A stretch of 64,000 bases of DNA, taken from NCBI RefSeq assembly GCF_030272615.1, contig NC_081414.1:205001-269000 (forward strand), read 5' to 3'. This DNA is from Cryptomeria japonica. Taxonomy: Eukaryota > Streptophyta > Pinopsida > Cupressales > Cupressaceae. A model generated the notes under the pieces. The model was not told the DNA's origin and did no database searches. It saw only the letters and a program-made list of their open reading frames with translations. Both the position numbers and the translations under genes were made by a program. The stretch's first letter is position 1; each line of letters opens with the position of its first letter. This document shows, one piece after another, positions 46,829 to 58,000 of this stretch.

Positions 46829-46846
46829 AAGATTAAGGTTAATGTT
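46829..46846. repeat. Target-site duplication of LINE (right, 18 bp)
   Basis: AAGATTAAGGTTAATGTT, identical to 36,270-36,287. Confidence 0.85.
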
Positions 46847-49368
46847 AGATTAAGATTCAATAAGGGAAAAATATTTTATTTATGATAAGGTTTGAATTAG
46901 AGTTATGGTTGGGGTTTAATTTGGGCTATATCTAAAAATAGAGTTAGGGTTAAATTGGGGTTAGCATTAATTTCAAGCTAGGGTTTAAACAATGTTAGCA
47001 TTAGGTTTAAATTAGGGTTAGATTCAATGTTGGACTAGGGTTAAACTTAGGGTTAGAATAAGAATTAGAGATAAGATTTGGATTATGGTTAAATTAGGAT
47101 GAGGTTTCGATGGGTTAGGGCTAAGATTAAGGTTAGTGTTCAACTTGAATTGTGGCTTAATAAGTGTTAAAGTTAGGATTCATTTAAATTAGGATTAACA
47201 TTCAATTAAGGTTATCAATATAATTTATTTATGTTTAGGGTTTAATTAGTGTTAGAGTTAGGGGTATGATTCAATTAAGTTAGGATTTAGTTAGGGTTAG
47301 GGTAAAATTATGGTTAGGGTTCAAAAAGAGTTGATGTTATAGTTCAATTACTGTTAAGGTTAGAATTAGAATTAGAAATAAGAGCTTCAATTATGGTTAG
47401 GATTCAATCAGGGTTTTAAGAGAAATCTTCAAGTTAGGGTTAGGGTTAGGGTTCAAATAAGGTTAGGATTAAGTTTTAGTTATGATTATGGTTTGAATAT
47501 TATTAAGGTTAATATTAGGGTAGTAAGGCTAGAGTTAGGGTTAATGTTAGATTAGGGTTCAATAAGAGTTAGGGCTAGGGCTCAATTAGGGTAGGGTAAA
47601 ATTATGGTTATAAAAAAAATATGTGAGTTAGGGTTAATATATGGTTAGGGTTTAAATAGGGTTAGTGTCTAGATTCAATTTCTAGGGTTAGATTTAATAT
47701 TAGATAAGGGTTAAGGCTAGGGTTAGACTTAGAATTGGATATATGGTTAGGGTTAGGTTTCAATATATATCGCATATATTAAACCTAATATTTATATATA
47801 AGTAGATCATAGTAAATCAAATGTTAAATATTTATATTTTGAGTTTTCCTTCAAGTAGGCTAAGTGATTTATTAAACCATTTAATGTCAATTTTATTACA
47901 ATCAACTCTCTACTATTAAATAGTATAATGAATAACTAACTAATATGTAGTAAAAAAGTGATTTTCTTATAAAGAAAAATAATTTCCTCTATAGAATGTT
48001 ATATCAAACATAAAATTGACATTAAGATCAAGGTTATGTTTAAATTAAGGTTACCTTGTTAGTATTAGGGTTAATAATATTAGGGGCATATTTAACATAT
48101 TTAGAGTTAAAATTAGAATTAAGGTTAGTGTTAAGGTTAGGATTTAATATTGTATCCCCAATCCAACCCTCATTATTTTAAAGTCTCACATGTGTTGGGT
48201 TAGGATTAGAGTTTGAGTTAAATTAAAGTTTGGGTTGAAGTTAGAGATAGGGTTTAAATAGGGGTTTCAATTAAGGTTAGAGTAGTGTCAAGTTAATGTT
48301 AGGGTTCTAGGATAAATATTGAGGTCAAGGTCAAGGTTATGGTTGGGGTTAGAGTTTAATTAGGGTTGGGGTTACAATTTGAATAGGGTTAAATTAGGGT
48401 AAGGTTTTAATAAGGGTATAAAGTCTCACATGTGTTGGGTTAGGATTAGAGTTTGAGTTAAATTAGAGTTTAGGTTGAAGTTAGCGATAGGGTTTAATTA
48501 GGGGTTTCAATTAAGGTTAGAGTAGTGTCGAGTTAATGTTAGGGTTCTAGGATAAATATTGAGGTCGAGGTCAAGGTTATGGTTGGGGTTAGAGTTTAAT
48601 TAGGGTTGGGGTTACAGTTTGATTAGGGTTAAATTAGGGTAAGGTTTCAATAAGGGTAAGTGCTAGGATTAAGGTCAGTGTTCAATTTTAATTGTGGATT
48701 AATAAGTGTTAAAGCGTTCGTTTAAATTAAGATCAACATTCAATTATGGTTATCGATAGAGTTTAATTATGGTTAGGATTTAATTAGTGTTAGAGTTAAG
48801 GTTATGATTCAATTAAGTTAGGATTTAGTTAGGGCAGGGTAAAATTATTGTTAGGGTTCAAATAGAGTTAATGTTATAGTTCAATTGGGGTTAAGGTTAA
48901 AATTAGATATTAGAGTTTCAATTAGGGTTAGGTTCAATTAGGGTTTTAAGAGAAATATTCAAGTCAAGGTTAGGGTTTAATTATGGTTTGAATATTATTC
49001 AGGTTAATATATATCAATAAGGTTAGGGTTAGGGTTAATGTTAGATTAGGGTTTAATAAAAGTTAGGGCTATGGTTCAATTGCAGTCAGGGTAAAATCAT
49101 GGTTAAGGTTAGAGATTAATTTATATGGTTAGGGTTAAGGTTTAGAATTAGAATTAAATATAAGATTAGGGGTAGGGATAAATTAGTATTAGGCTCAATG
49201 TTACATTAGGTTTAAATAGGGTTAGAGTCTAGATTCAATTTGAGTTAGTTTTAATATTAGATAAGGATTAAGATAAGAGTTAGAATTAGAATTATAGGTA
49301 TGATTAGTATTAGATTTCAATAAAGATTAACTTGAAAACATTTATTTTTTAGAAAATAAATATCACAT
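46847..49368. repeat. Telomere-like satellite, G-rich strand on + (second part)
   Basis: Continuation of the 35,341-36,269 array: degenerate TTAGGG units with AATT-containing linkers, including short clean runs such as GTTAGGGTTAGGGTTAGGGT at about 47,443. An AT-rich spacer at 47,770-48,010 recurs at 49,369-49,511, which suggests a higher-order unit of about 1.6 kb. Short units are TTAGGG rather than the usual plant TTTAGGG. Confidence 0.85.
48181..48660. repeat. 240-bp tandem duplication inside the satellite
   Basis: Copies 48,181-48,420 and 48,421-48,660, both starting AAGTCTCACATGTGTTGGGT, with roughly a dozen or fewer differences by eye. Confidence 0.9.
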
Positions 49369-50416
49369 ATATTAAGTCTAATATTTATATATAATTATAT
49401 CATTACAAATCAAATGTTAATTATTTATATTTTGAATTTTCTTTCAAATCGTCTAAAAGATTTATTGAACCATTTTATGTTAATCTTATTATAATCAACT
49501 CTTTACTATTATTTATGATTATTAAATATTTTCAAATTTAATCTCTCACATACTTAATTTTTTCAAAATATAAATATACCGATTAACATAATTAAACAAA
49601 TAAACTTTAACTAAATGAAAACATAACTCAAGAAGAAAGAAGATGACGACTTCACAATATTCTCAAGCATAAACTACATAACAACGCTCTCTTTTTCCAA
49701 ACCAACTACCTATATCGTTGTTAATATATTTTTCTATCGTCATAATTGTTAATTTAGACAATTATGATGAAAATAAAATTATTTTTTATTAATTTTATTT
49801 TATTTTTACGCCGAAGGCGTCTCTTTATATGAGATGCACCGGCTAACTTTCAAAATCAATGGTGGACGTTCACGGATAGACAATGCAAGACGATTGCACT
49901 ACACACAACCATTAGATATTTTCTGCCAATATTTTCACTTTTTCCTATATTGAAAGACAACTTGATTGACATATCTCAAATCACATTTGTTTGTTAGTTG
50001 ACTTGCAAAGGATTCCAGGAGAAGACCCACTTCTTCTTTGGATCACAACACCAACTCATCTTTGAATGCGCAATACAAAACTTGACTGCAGAGAGACTCT
50101 TCACCAGGAAATACACACTAGTCATTCAAGGTAGACTATCTCAATAACCCACTGATTACAGTTAATCACAGAAAGCATCATCCTAACCTTTTCAACATTC
50201 AAGGTTTAGTCTGCAAGAGATAATTACTCCCGTCTTTTTATTTTTGTTTATGGCTGCCCCTTCAACAAAATATAATGATCCATACGCAGATCGTATACAA
50301 CAATGTATATTGTCCCAAAGTAATGTTTCCAGAGCATGCTATGAGTTACATGGTTATGTGACTTCATTGGTAGAGCTTTAACTTGGCTACCTCTAGCAAT
50401 CTTTTGGTTAATGATA
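49369..50416. other. AT-rich noncoding region right of the satellite
   Basis: It starts with a copy of the satellite AT spacer (to about 49,511). No gene is supported. At 50,015-50,050 a short + strand stretch reads GEDPLLLWIT, resembling part of a serine carboxypeptidase (see findings). Confidence 0.5.
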
Positions 50417-50524
50417 TATTCATTGCAGGAAATCTAGGGAATTTTACTCATCTAGGTATTCATTGCAGGAAATCTAGGGGATTTTACTCATCTAGGTATT
50501 CATTGCAGGAAATCTAGGGAATTA
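50417..50524. repeat. 40-bp tandem repeat, 2.7 copies
   Basis: Units starting CATTGCAGGAAATCTAGGG recur at 50,421, 50,461 and 50,501, with one base difference. Confidence 0.92.
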
Positions 50525-51081
50525 TTTTTTTTCTTTTTGTGAGGTTTGAGAGGGCTAGCTCATCTACTTTCCAATGCCCAAAACTCTGTACATAGGCAAC
50601 AACGGGTAGTTAATGATGCTGCAATAATATTATTGTTACTTTCTATTGCCCGTTTCTTTTTTTCCTTTTCTTTGTTTGAGGCATTTTGCAGGCGAAGGAA
50701 GGCAGCTCGAACAAAGATTTTTTTGTTGCCAATACCCAAATGAATTCATGGAATTTTGCTATAACATTCTATATAAGATGCTCGAGTGAGATCAAACTTA
50801 AGTGGATCTAAAAGGACACAAAATCCAAACCAAATTTTGGTTTTTATTTATTTTGAAATAAATTCAATAATCAAAATTGAAACAATACAAAAATAATAAT
50901 CTAAACTGATTGACGTTCATCAAGCTCTTAATCATGAAACAAACATTAAAGAATACAACATATCTATACTTAAAATCCACTAATGTCTGGTTTTCAACTT
51001 TTTAAAAGGAAGCATTGAAATAATCTAGATAAATTGTATATTCTTAGAATCCAAAGAAAATCTATGGTAAAGAAATCTAAC
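50525..51081. other. Noncoding, nothing recognised
   Basis: AT-rich. The 65-codon open frame at 50,546 has no domain. Confidence 0.5.
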
Positions 51082-51345
51082 CAATCTCATAGATAAATCC
51101 ATTGAAGCTTGAACACCCTGGACCTCCTGTGAGCCAAATAAGAAGTGGGTCTTCTCTTGGATTCGTTTGTCCGTTGAAAAATATTAACATCTTCAAAGGA
51201 TAAAGAAAGGGGTGTTTTTGCCAGATGTTGACATTATAGATACCTTGGTGTGCATGTATGTAAAATGTTGCCATGTGCCAAGATGTTAATTGTTTCCATG
51301 TCCAAGTGTATAACATCGACATAGGCACAAAATAAATTGTTTTAA
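51082..51345 (-). pseudogene. Serine carboxypeptidase-like (S10) exon fragment
   Basis: Leftwards translation gives [20 protein letters not shown] then NGFIYEIG, the hallmark oxyanion-hole region of plant S10 serine carboxypeptidases ([10 protein letters not shown]). The exon ends at GAGATTG followed by a GT, the usual exon border after EIG in this family. Upstream, EDVNIF fits the family only in another frame, so a frameshift lies near 51,190. No catalytic S/D/H exons were found nearby, so this is a fragment. Confidence 0.75.
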
Positions 51346-52867
51346 TTTCTTCTCCAGTAGCATCAAAACAATAATTTTGATTAATTTGGAATTAAGAATT
51401 AAGAAAATTATAAAAATAGTTTACTTTAGGATAGGAGAAATTTTCTACTTCTATACAATCTTCTAGACATAATTAATACCCAAATTCATGAATAAATAAA
51501 AAATCATAAATAAAACAAAATGATTTAGAGTTTGGGTTCCATGTAAATGTTTATATATTCTATTCCTAAAGTGTTCACATTTATTTTCACCCGCACTTAC
51601 TTTATATTTTAATTTTTACTTTTATAAAATATATTATATTCTTATTTTATTTAAATAATTATAAATGTTTGTAATAAATTTATTTTATGATAAGATTAAT
51701 TATTAAATTATTTAAACATTATAATTATTTTATGATAAAGAGGAAGGAAGAGAAAAACACAAATAAATTTTAATTTCTAATAGATCACAATCTCCCGAGT
51801 TTGCCACTAAATAAATTTTTATGGGAGACATAACTCTGTGTGAAAAGAGAGAGCATTAAGTGGTCTATCACTAACCAACTCCCACTACCCTAGCAACCTA
51901 TGCTTCTTCCTGAGCATGGGTAACCTCTTTTTATGGACTAGACTATACTGGCATTCCAAATACCTGACTCAGTCTCCCACAACAACACGATGTGAAAAGA
52001 ACAATTCAGAGGCACTTTCATAAGGGTTTGTTATTGGGCTTCTAATAAATGCCAACATATGCCAACACATCCCTCTCTCATATGCCAAATTATTATTATT
52101 ACTAATTCTTTTTTTAATATTATTAAATTTTGATATACTTTAATTTTGAATTTAGATTTAAGTTTGAAATTTATTTTAATGCTTTATGTTCTTTTTATGA
52201 AATTACAAATAATAAGTAAATATTAAAATTGATTTAATCACTTTCTTATTCTCTTCATCTCTCTTTGTCTCTTCTATTTTGGAAGCAGATAGACTTTACA
52301 CCACATTATCTATCCACCATTATGGATGTATATTTGACAACATTTAATATTGAATTAAGACCTTTCCACTTGATTACAATGAAATTGGGTGGCAATGCCA
52401 GTTAATTCTTGCAAGTAAGCCTTTCTCAATTGAACTAGATCATGTGTTCCACCTAGATAAGTAGCGGATTTAAAATTTCACTTAGATATTTTATGTCAAG
52501 CACTGGAATAAATGGCCTTATCAAGATCAATAACTTAGTCTTTTTCAACATTTATCAAATATGCTTACTTGTATTCTCATATTAACTATGATTTTTTTGC
52601 AAGAAGAGTGGTATAGATATAACATCAATAAAAGATCAATGTCTTGACGAGTAGAAAACAATTAGTGAAAAAAAGTAGGTATAAAATAAAATAGAAAAAA
52701 AACAAATGAATAATGATCCAATTACTTTAGACATAGTAATCATCTTGCACATCTCTCCTTAAACATGGACTGTCAATCTGTGTTGTCAGTTGATTCGATT
52801 AATATAGTGAATGTGAAATATTCCAATATAAGAATATTGTGGTAAAAAATTACCATAATTATTATAT
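51346..52867. other. AT-rich noncoding region
   Basis: No gene, repeat array or boundary is recognised. Many short A/T-only stretches. Confidence 0.5.
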
Positions 52868-53540
52868 TAGAAATAATATTTCCTCTTTCTCTTGCACATT
52901 TCATATCTCTTGTTTTCTATCTACATCTCTTTGTTTCCCAAGCTCCTTATCCCCCTCGTACTTCTCTATATCTCTTTCTATCCATATCTCTAACTCTAAC
53001 TCCCTATCTCTATTCCCATCCCTTTCTATGGTCTCTCTCTCTCTCCTCTCTACCTCTTTCAATATATATCTTTCTCTATCTCTATCTCCCTATATATATA
53101 TCTCCTTATCTCTCCATCCCTTTCCCTACCCCTCTCTATCTCTTTTCATATCCCTCTCTATCTCTCTATGTCACCCTCTATCTCTTTATGTCACCCTCTA
53201 TCCATATCTCTTTGTCCCTCCCTCTCCCTCTCCCTCTCCCTCTTTATAGATTGAGCTATCTCTCTACCTATTTCTCTCCCTCTCTCCCTCTTCTACACAT
53301 CTCTCTCCATTTCTCTCCACCCCCCCCTCTCTCTCTCTCTCTCTCCTCTCTACCTCTTTCAATCTATATCTTTCTCTACCTCTATCTCCCTATATATCTC
53401 TCCTTATCTCTCCATCTCTTTCCTTACCCCTCTATATCTCTTTTCATATCCCTCTCTATCTCTCTATGTCACCCTCTATCCATATCTCTTTGTCCCTCCC
53501 TCTCCCTCTTTATAGATTGAGCTATCTCTCCCTTTCTACA

Positions 53541-53635
<95 letters not shown>

Positions 53636-54199
53636 ATCCTTTGCCTATCTCTCCCTTTCTCTCCATCCCTCTCTCTATATGCCCCTCTCTATCTTTCCCC
53701 TTATCTCCCTTCCTTTGTGTATCCTTATCCCTCTATCTATTTCTCTATTTCCTCCTCTCTCTCCCTTTCTCTTCCCATATATATCTCCATTTCTCCCATT
53801 CTCTTCTCTTATATCTCTATGTCTCCATCTCTATTTGTTTTCCTCTCTATCACTTTTCCTCCCTCTCCCTATATCTCTTTACATTTTTATATCTTTATCA
53901 CTATATCTAACCATTTATATATCTCTCTCTATCTCTTCCTTTGGACCTCTTCCTCTATCTCTTTAGCTCTTCCTCACGATAGCCCTATTTGTCTCTATTT
54001 TTATCTCTCCGTCTACCTCTCTATCTATTTATCAACTTCTATCCCTCTATCTTGATCTCTATGTTTTTCTTCTTCTCTCCCATTCTATTTCTAGACATCT
54101 CTCTCTCCATATATCCATATCTCTTTTATCCCCTAGCTTTATCTCTCCATACTTATTCTTACACATTTTCATTCATCTATATCTCATTATCTCTACACA

Positions 54200-54231
<32 letters not shown>

Positions 54232-54325
54232 TCCATCTTCCTCTCTATCTATATCCTTATACATTTACATCTCTCACTCGTCCCCCCTTCTCTCTCTTGT
54301 TATCCCTATCTCTCCCTCTATCCGT
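52868..54325. repeat. 1.45-kb polypyrimidine tract, (TC)n / TCTATCTCTC minisatellite
   Basis: Almost pure C/T on +: TCTCTATCTCCCT-like units with an uninterrupted (CT)n run of about 90 bp at 53,540-53,632. A segment near 53,041 is repeated near 53,341 (offset 300 bp), both with CTCTCCTCTCTACCTCTTTC. The L/S/I/Y/P-only open frames are artefacts. It ends about 620 bp upstream of the calcineurin B-like start codon. Confidence 0.92.
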
Positions 54326-54942
54326 ATTGCAAACATAGCATGAGCTTATTGGTAATTAAGCTTTATTATCTTCATGATTTCGAGTATTTTATTTTAGTCA
54401 TGTTTACATCCATGTAAGTGAATGCATTGTTGATTTTAAGCTATCACTTCTCCATTGAGATCTATGTTTTATAGATAACATCATTTTCTAAATGACCTAC
54501 CAATTCACTGCACTTACTATAAAATTGTATGTAAAAACTGGACCAAAATATTTTCTAATTGACCTTTCACACCAATTCGGCGTACCCATTGCACACCAAG
54601 GTGCAATTGCTAGTAGTATATCTCTTTAAACTATAAGGCAATGTAGACGGAGCTAATATTCTAGCACTTGCAACTACTAAATCTCACAAAAATGAACCTT
54701 CCATGCCCAAACCCTGTTCCAAAGCTACCATTTTCGCACAGGCTGCATCGTATAGAAAGTTTGGGACTGCAAGGCGGAGGTAATATTTTATTGGTAACCG
54801 CGGCGCACAACGGCTGATCCAAATGGGTGGCTGATATTATTTCCTCCACGTCAGCGGTTCGAGTCTTCCTCGTGTTAAGCTGTGTCTCACACTATCCTAT
54901 CATCTGCGGTGCGAGTGGAGCAAAGGAAGTGTGCATACAGAG
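54326..54942 (+). promoter_or_regulatory. Upstream region of the calcineurin B-like gene
   Basis: No gene is seen. The last 300 bp are less AT-rich and include AACCGCGGCGCACAACGG and CACGTCAGCGG. No convincing TATA box was found, so transcription start and promoter elements are not defined. Confidence 0.35.
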
Positions 54943-55012
54943 ATGGGCAACACGTCAAGTATGCTTACTCAGTATGACATCGAGGAGGTCCAAGAGCACT
55001 GCAATAACATGT
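54943..55012 (+). CDS. Exon 1 of calcineurin B-like gene
   Basis: Codes from the start codon to AATAACATG plus T (phase 1), followed by donor GTATGT. The start context is CAGAGATGG. Confidence 0.9.
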
Positions 55013-58000
55013 GTATGTTGATATTTCGTTTGAATCTCGTGGGTCACTCATGATTTTGTTTTTGGTGTTTCTAAATTGTCTTTCATTATATTTACCAATT
55101 TAATTTTTAAATCAACAAAATTTCCAGAATTTTGGTCCCTTACTTTAACATTTTCTAGGGTTTTGATGGAACGTTTGTTGGGTTTTTGATATGAGAAACT
55201 CTCAGAGAGATTCAGATCTCCTTTAGCAAAGAGAACCTTAAATTCTGTCAAATTTGCTGCCTAGAAATATCAATCAGCTCTAGACCGAATTTTTTTTGGG
55301 CAACCTGAAACTTTTTATTTCATATCGGTTGGAATCTATGCAAATTAAAAGAAAAACTTAGCAGTTTCCGAGGACTTTAAATATGTCTATACTTTAGCGA
55401 TGAAATGAATTGTTAAATTGAATTGTGCCTTTGAAGCTTGTTTATGTTTGGGGTCAGTTCAATTTGGCGGAAATAAATATTTTTGTTAGGGTATTTGAAA
55501 TTTCTCGTAAGTGTTGAATTTATTACAAAAAAATTGAATATCATAGAATTTCGAACATTATCCTGTCGAGCTTTTTTGGGTTGCTTCTGCTGCTATCGCC
55601 TTTTCTGTGTTAAATTTATCTTATTTGTGCCGAATTTATTTTCGGTTGTATTTTTTTAATTTTCTCTCTGATTGGCGGGAATATTTTTATAGGTCATTTT
55701 AACTTCTATTTAGTTTTGGTTAATCATGGGCTACTTTCGATGATAAAATTAGTTACATGTTAAATTTTATGAATTTTTAATTTCTGGAGTTTGGGTTTAA
55801 AATGTGGCCACGAGTACAAGCCGAGACTAGTTCTTAATGCCATTGGAATTTTGCTATTTGAAGCCTAGTTAGTACGGTTTATATTCTATTAATCTAAGGT
55901 TTATTTAGGTTTGATTCTGAATTACTAATTAATTAATATAGAGTAATGGAGATACAATTTTTTTTTTTGATCGGTAAATAGGATTGAATTACTTAGTCAT
56001 AAAAAATAAATCTTTCAGTTTTCAAAAAAAGCTTCGAAAGTGTCTGTGCATTATCAACAATGTCTGTTCTATCTAAACCAGCATTGTCCTATCACACATT
56101 ACTACCCTCTCCATATCATGGTTCCAGATTTACATAGTTTTAAACACAAAATAGGTATAAACAAAATGCGCTTAGAACAGAACAAGCTCCATATTCATGG
56201 AGCAGAGATTATCAGAACAAGCTCCATATTCATGGAGCAGAGATTATCTGCTTGCCTTTCCTGCTGGACGCCTCGGCCTGCTCCGTATCTTCTTCCTCAT
56301 CCTCAATGTCATTGTCGTGTTCCTTGGGAGGAAAACCAATCCACAGTGTGCGCTTAGACTGCCTTTTCCTCACCTTTCTTGGCCGGCCCCTCTTACAATC
56401 GGTTGGTGTGGAGCTTCCTGATTGGGAGGGTTTGAACTCCATGCCTCCCCACTTTGACATCCCCATCCTCAACTCCTGCATCTCCCACGACCTCATAAAT
56501 TCCTTGACACCGTGTAAGCCTATTTGTGCAGCGGTGCGTCTGGCCTCTTTGTTACAATTAGCGCTCCAAAGGAAGTATGGGCGCAATGGGGGTTTGAAGT
56601 CACTTGTTTATAACCATGCACCATTCGGGCACACAAATCCTACACCATCTCTAGTCATGCGAAGGAAACTATCCAGGCTGCCACACCATTCTTCTCGCAC
56701 ACACCCTCGGATTAACCATTCGGCCTGGTCTTTACTCTCTAGTTCTAAACACCAAGCAGCGAACATGGAGGCGACTTCGATGGTCGTCCGATACTTGAAC
56801 TCCCCCCGCATGTATTCATCACCCAACACTATCTTCACGCGCATAAGAAAAGTCTGTTCTTCGAAGAGGAAAATGTTGGACAGCCTCTCATCTGAAATCG
56901 GACCCCAAAACGTCATCATTGATCGTGAAGCTTTGAGGGAGAAGTTTGGTTCCATGCTTCCGACTTTGCTTCCCGTTCGTCATGGATTTGTTTATGATGA
57001 GTACATACCCAGCGTCTTCTGGATTATTTAGCTTTCGTGTGTGGCTTGCCAAAGAAACTATCCCCACCAACTTTGCATTCTATCGAGGACAATTAATGCA
57101 CTGTTGCCTCGAGGCGAGGCGGAGTTAATATGGGAGACGTTGTCTTCATCCACTTGTGCGTGTAGGTGAATAACACCGCCACCTTCTTGCCTTGCCTTCC
57201 CAGTTTGAAACTGCCGTCACAATCCATGTCAAGTTGAGGTGACATTGTATCAACTCGCATCCATGCTGGCCGTCTTCCTATCCTTCGCATTAATGTCTCC
57301 TGCTCACCCGTCTTTCCATGGCAAAAGTTGGCAGGAATGAAAATACATTTTCTAACCGTTGGGAGTAATCACCTCCCACTTGACTTCACCAAATTGAAGA
57401 TCGAAAGCTCGGTTGGCACATTCATTAGCTTCTTTATTCCCCGCTCTTAAAGTATGGGAGATTTTGAAACTTTGAAAATTATTGAGGATGCTTCTAATCC
57501 ACTTAACCTCCTTATCAATCCTCCAATTCTGAGTCTCACCTCGGATTAAAGCCTGCGTTATGAATTGAGAGTCACCCTGTAGATGAATCCTCTCAACCCC
57601 TAATCTTTCCCTACCTGAATTGCCAGTGAAGCGGCTTTCACCTCCGCTTCATTGTTTGTGCCTTGAGGTAGACGTTGTGCACATCTAGCTAGTATCACCC
57701 CCTTGCAATCCTTGGCAACATACCCCGCACTTGATGGTCCTGGATTACCTCAGGATGTGCCATCAAAGTTGACCTTAATCCAATCCGGTTCCGGTGGTAA
57801 CCAGGTAGTAGGAATTGTTGTTGCTTTAGGAGGATTAGCCCTCAAAGACCCATTAACGGGTTATGGAGATACAAAATTTGCCTGAATGGGTTTAATGGAT
57901 GATTTGAGCCCCATGGCCAAGGCAAGAAGATAAAAAATATTCCTACAAGAATAATATTTTGGTATCTTGTAGTTAGGACATTCAATGTTAATTAATAATT

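Larger units (their letters stand above)
55958..57859 (-). mobile_element. 5'-truncated LINE in intron 1, antisense to the gene
   Basis: A T run (about 55,958-55,968) is the poly(A) tail of a minus-strand insertion. A 15-bp TSD with one mismatch flanks it. The 1.9-kb insert starts (on its own strand) just before an RNase H domain and holds further open frames downstream, so it is a 5'-truncated LINE copy. A 35-bp duplication lies at 56,179-56,248. Confidence 0.85.

Noticed and set aside
52839..54417. Open frames rich in S, L, P, I in the CT tract
   Set aside because: They are a product of the TCTCTC repeats, present in all + frames.
54850..54900. A tRNA-like GGTTCGAGTC T-loop near 54,858
   Set aside because: No matching acceptor, D or anticodon stems around it.
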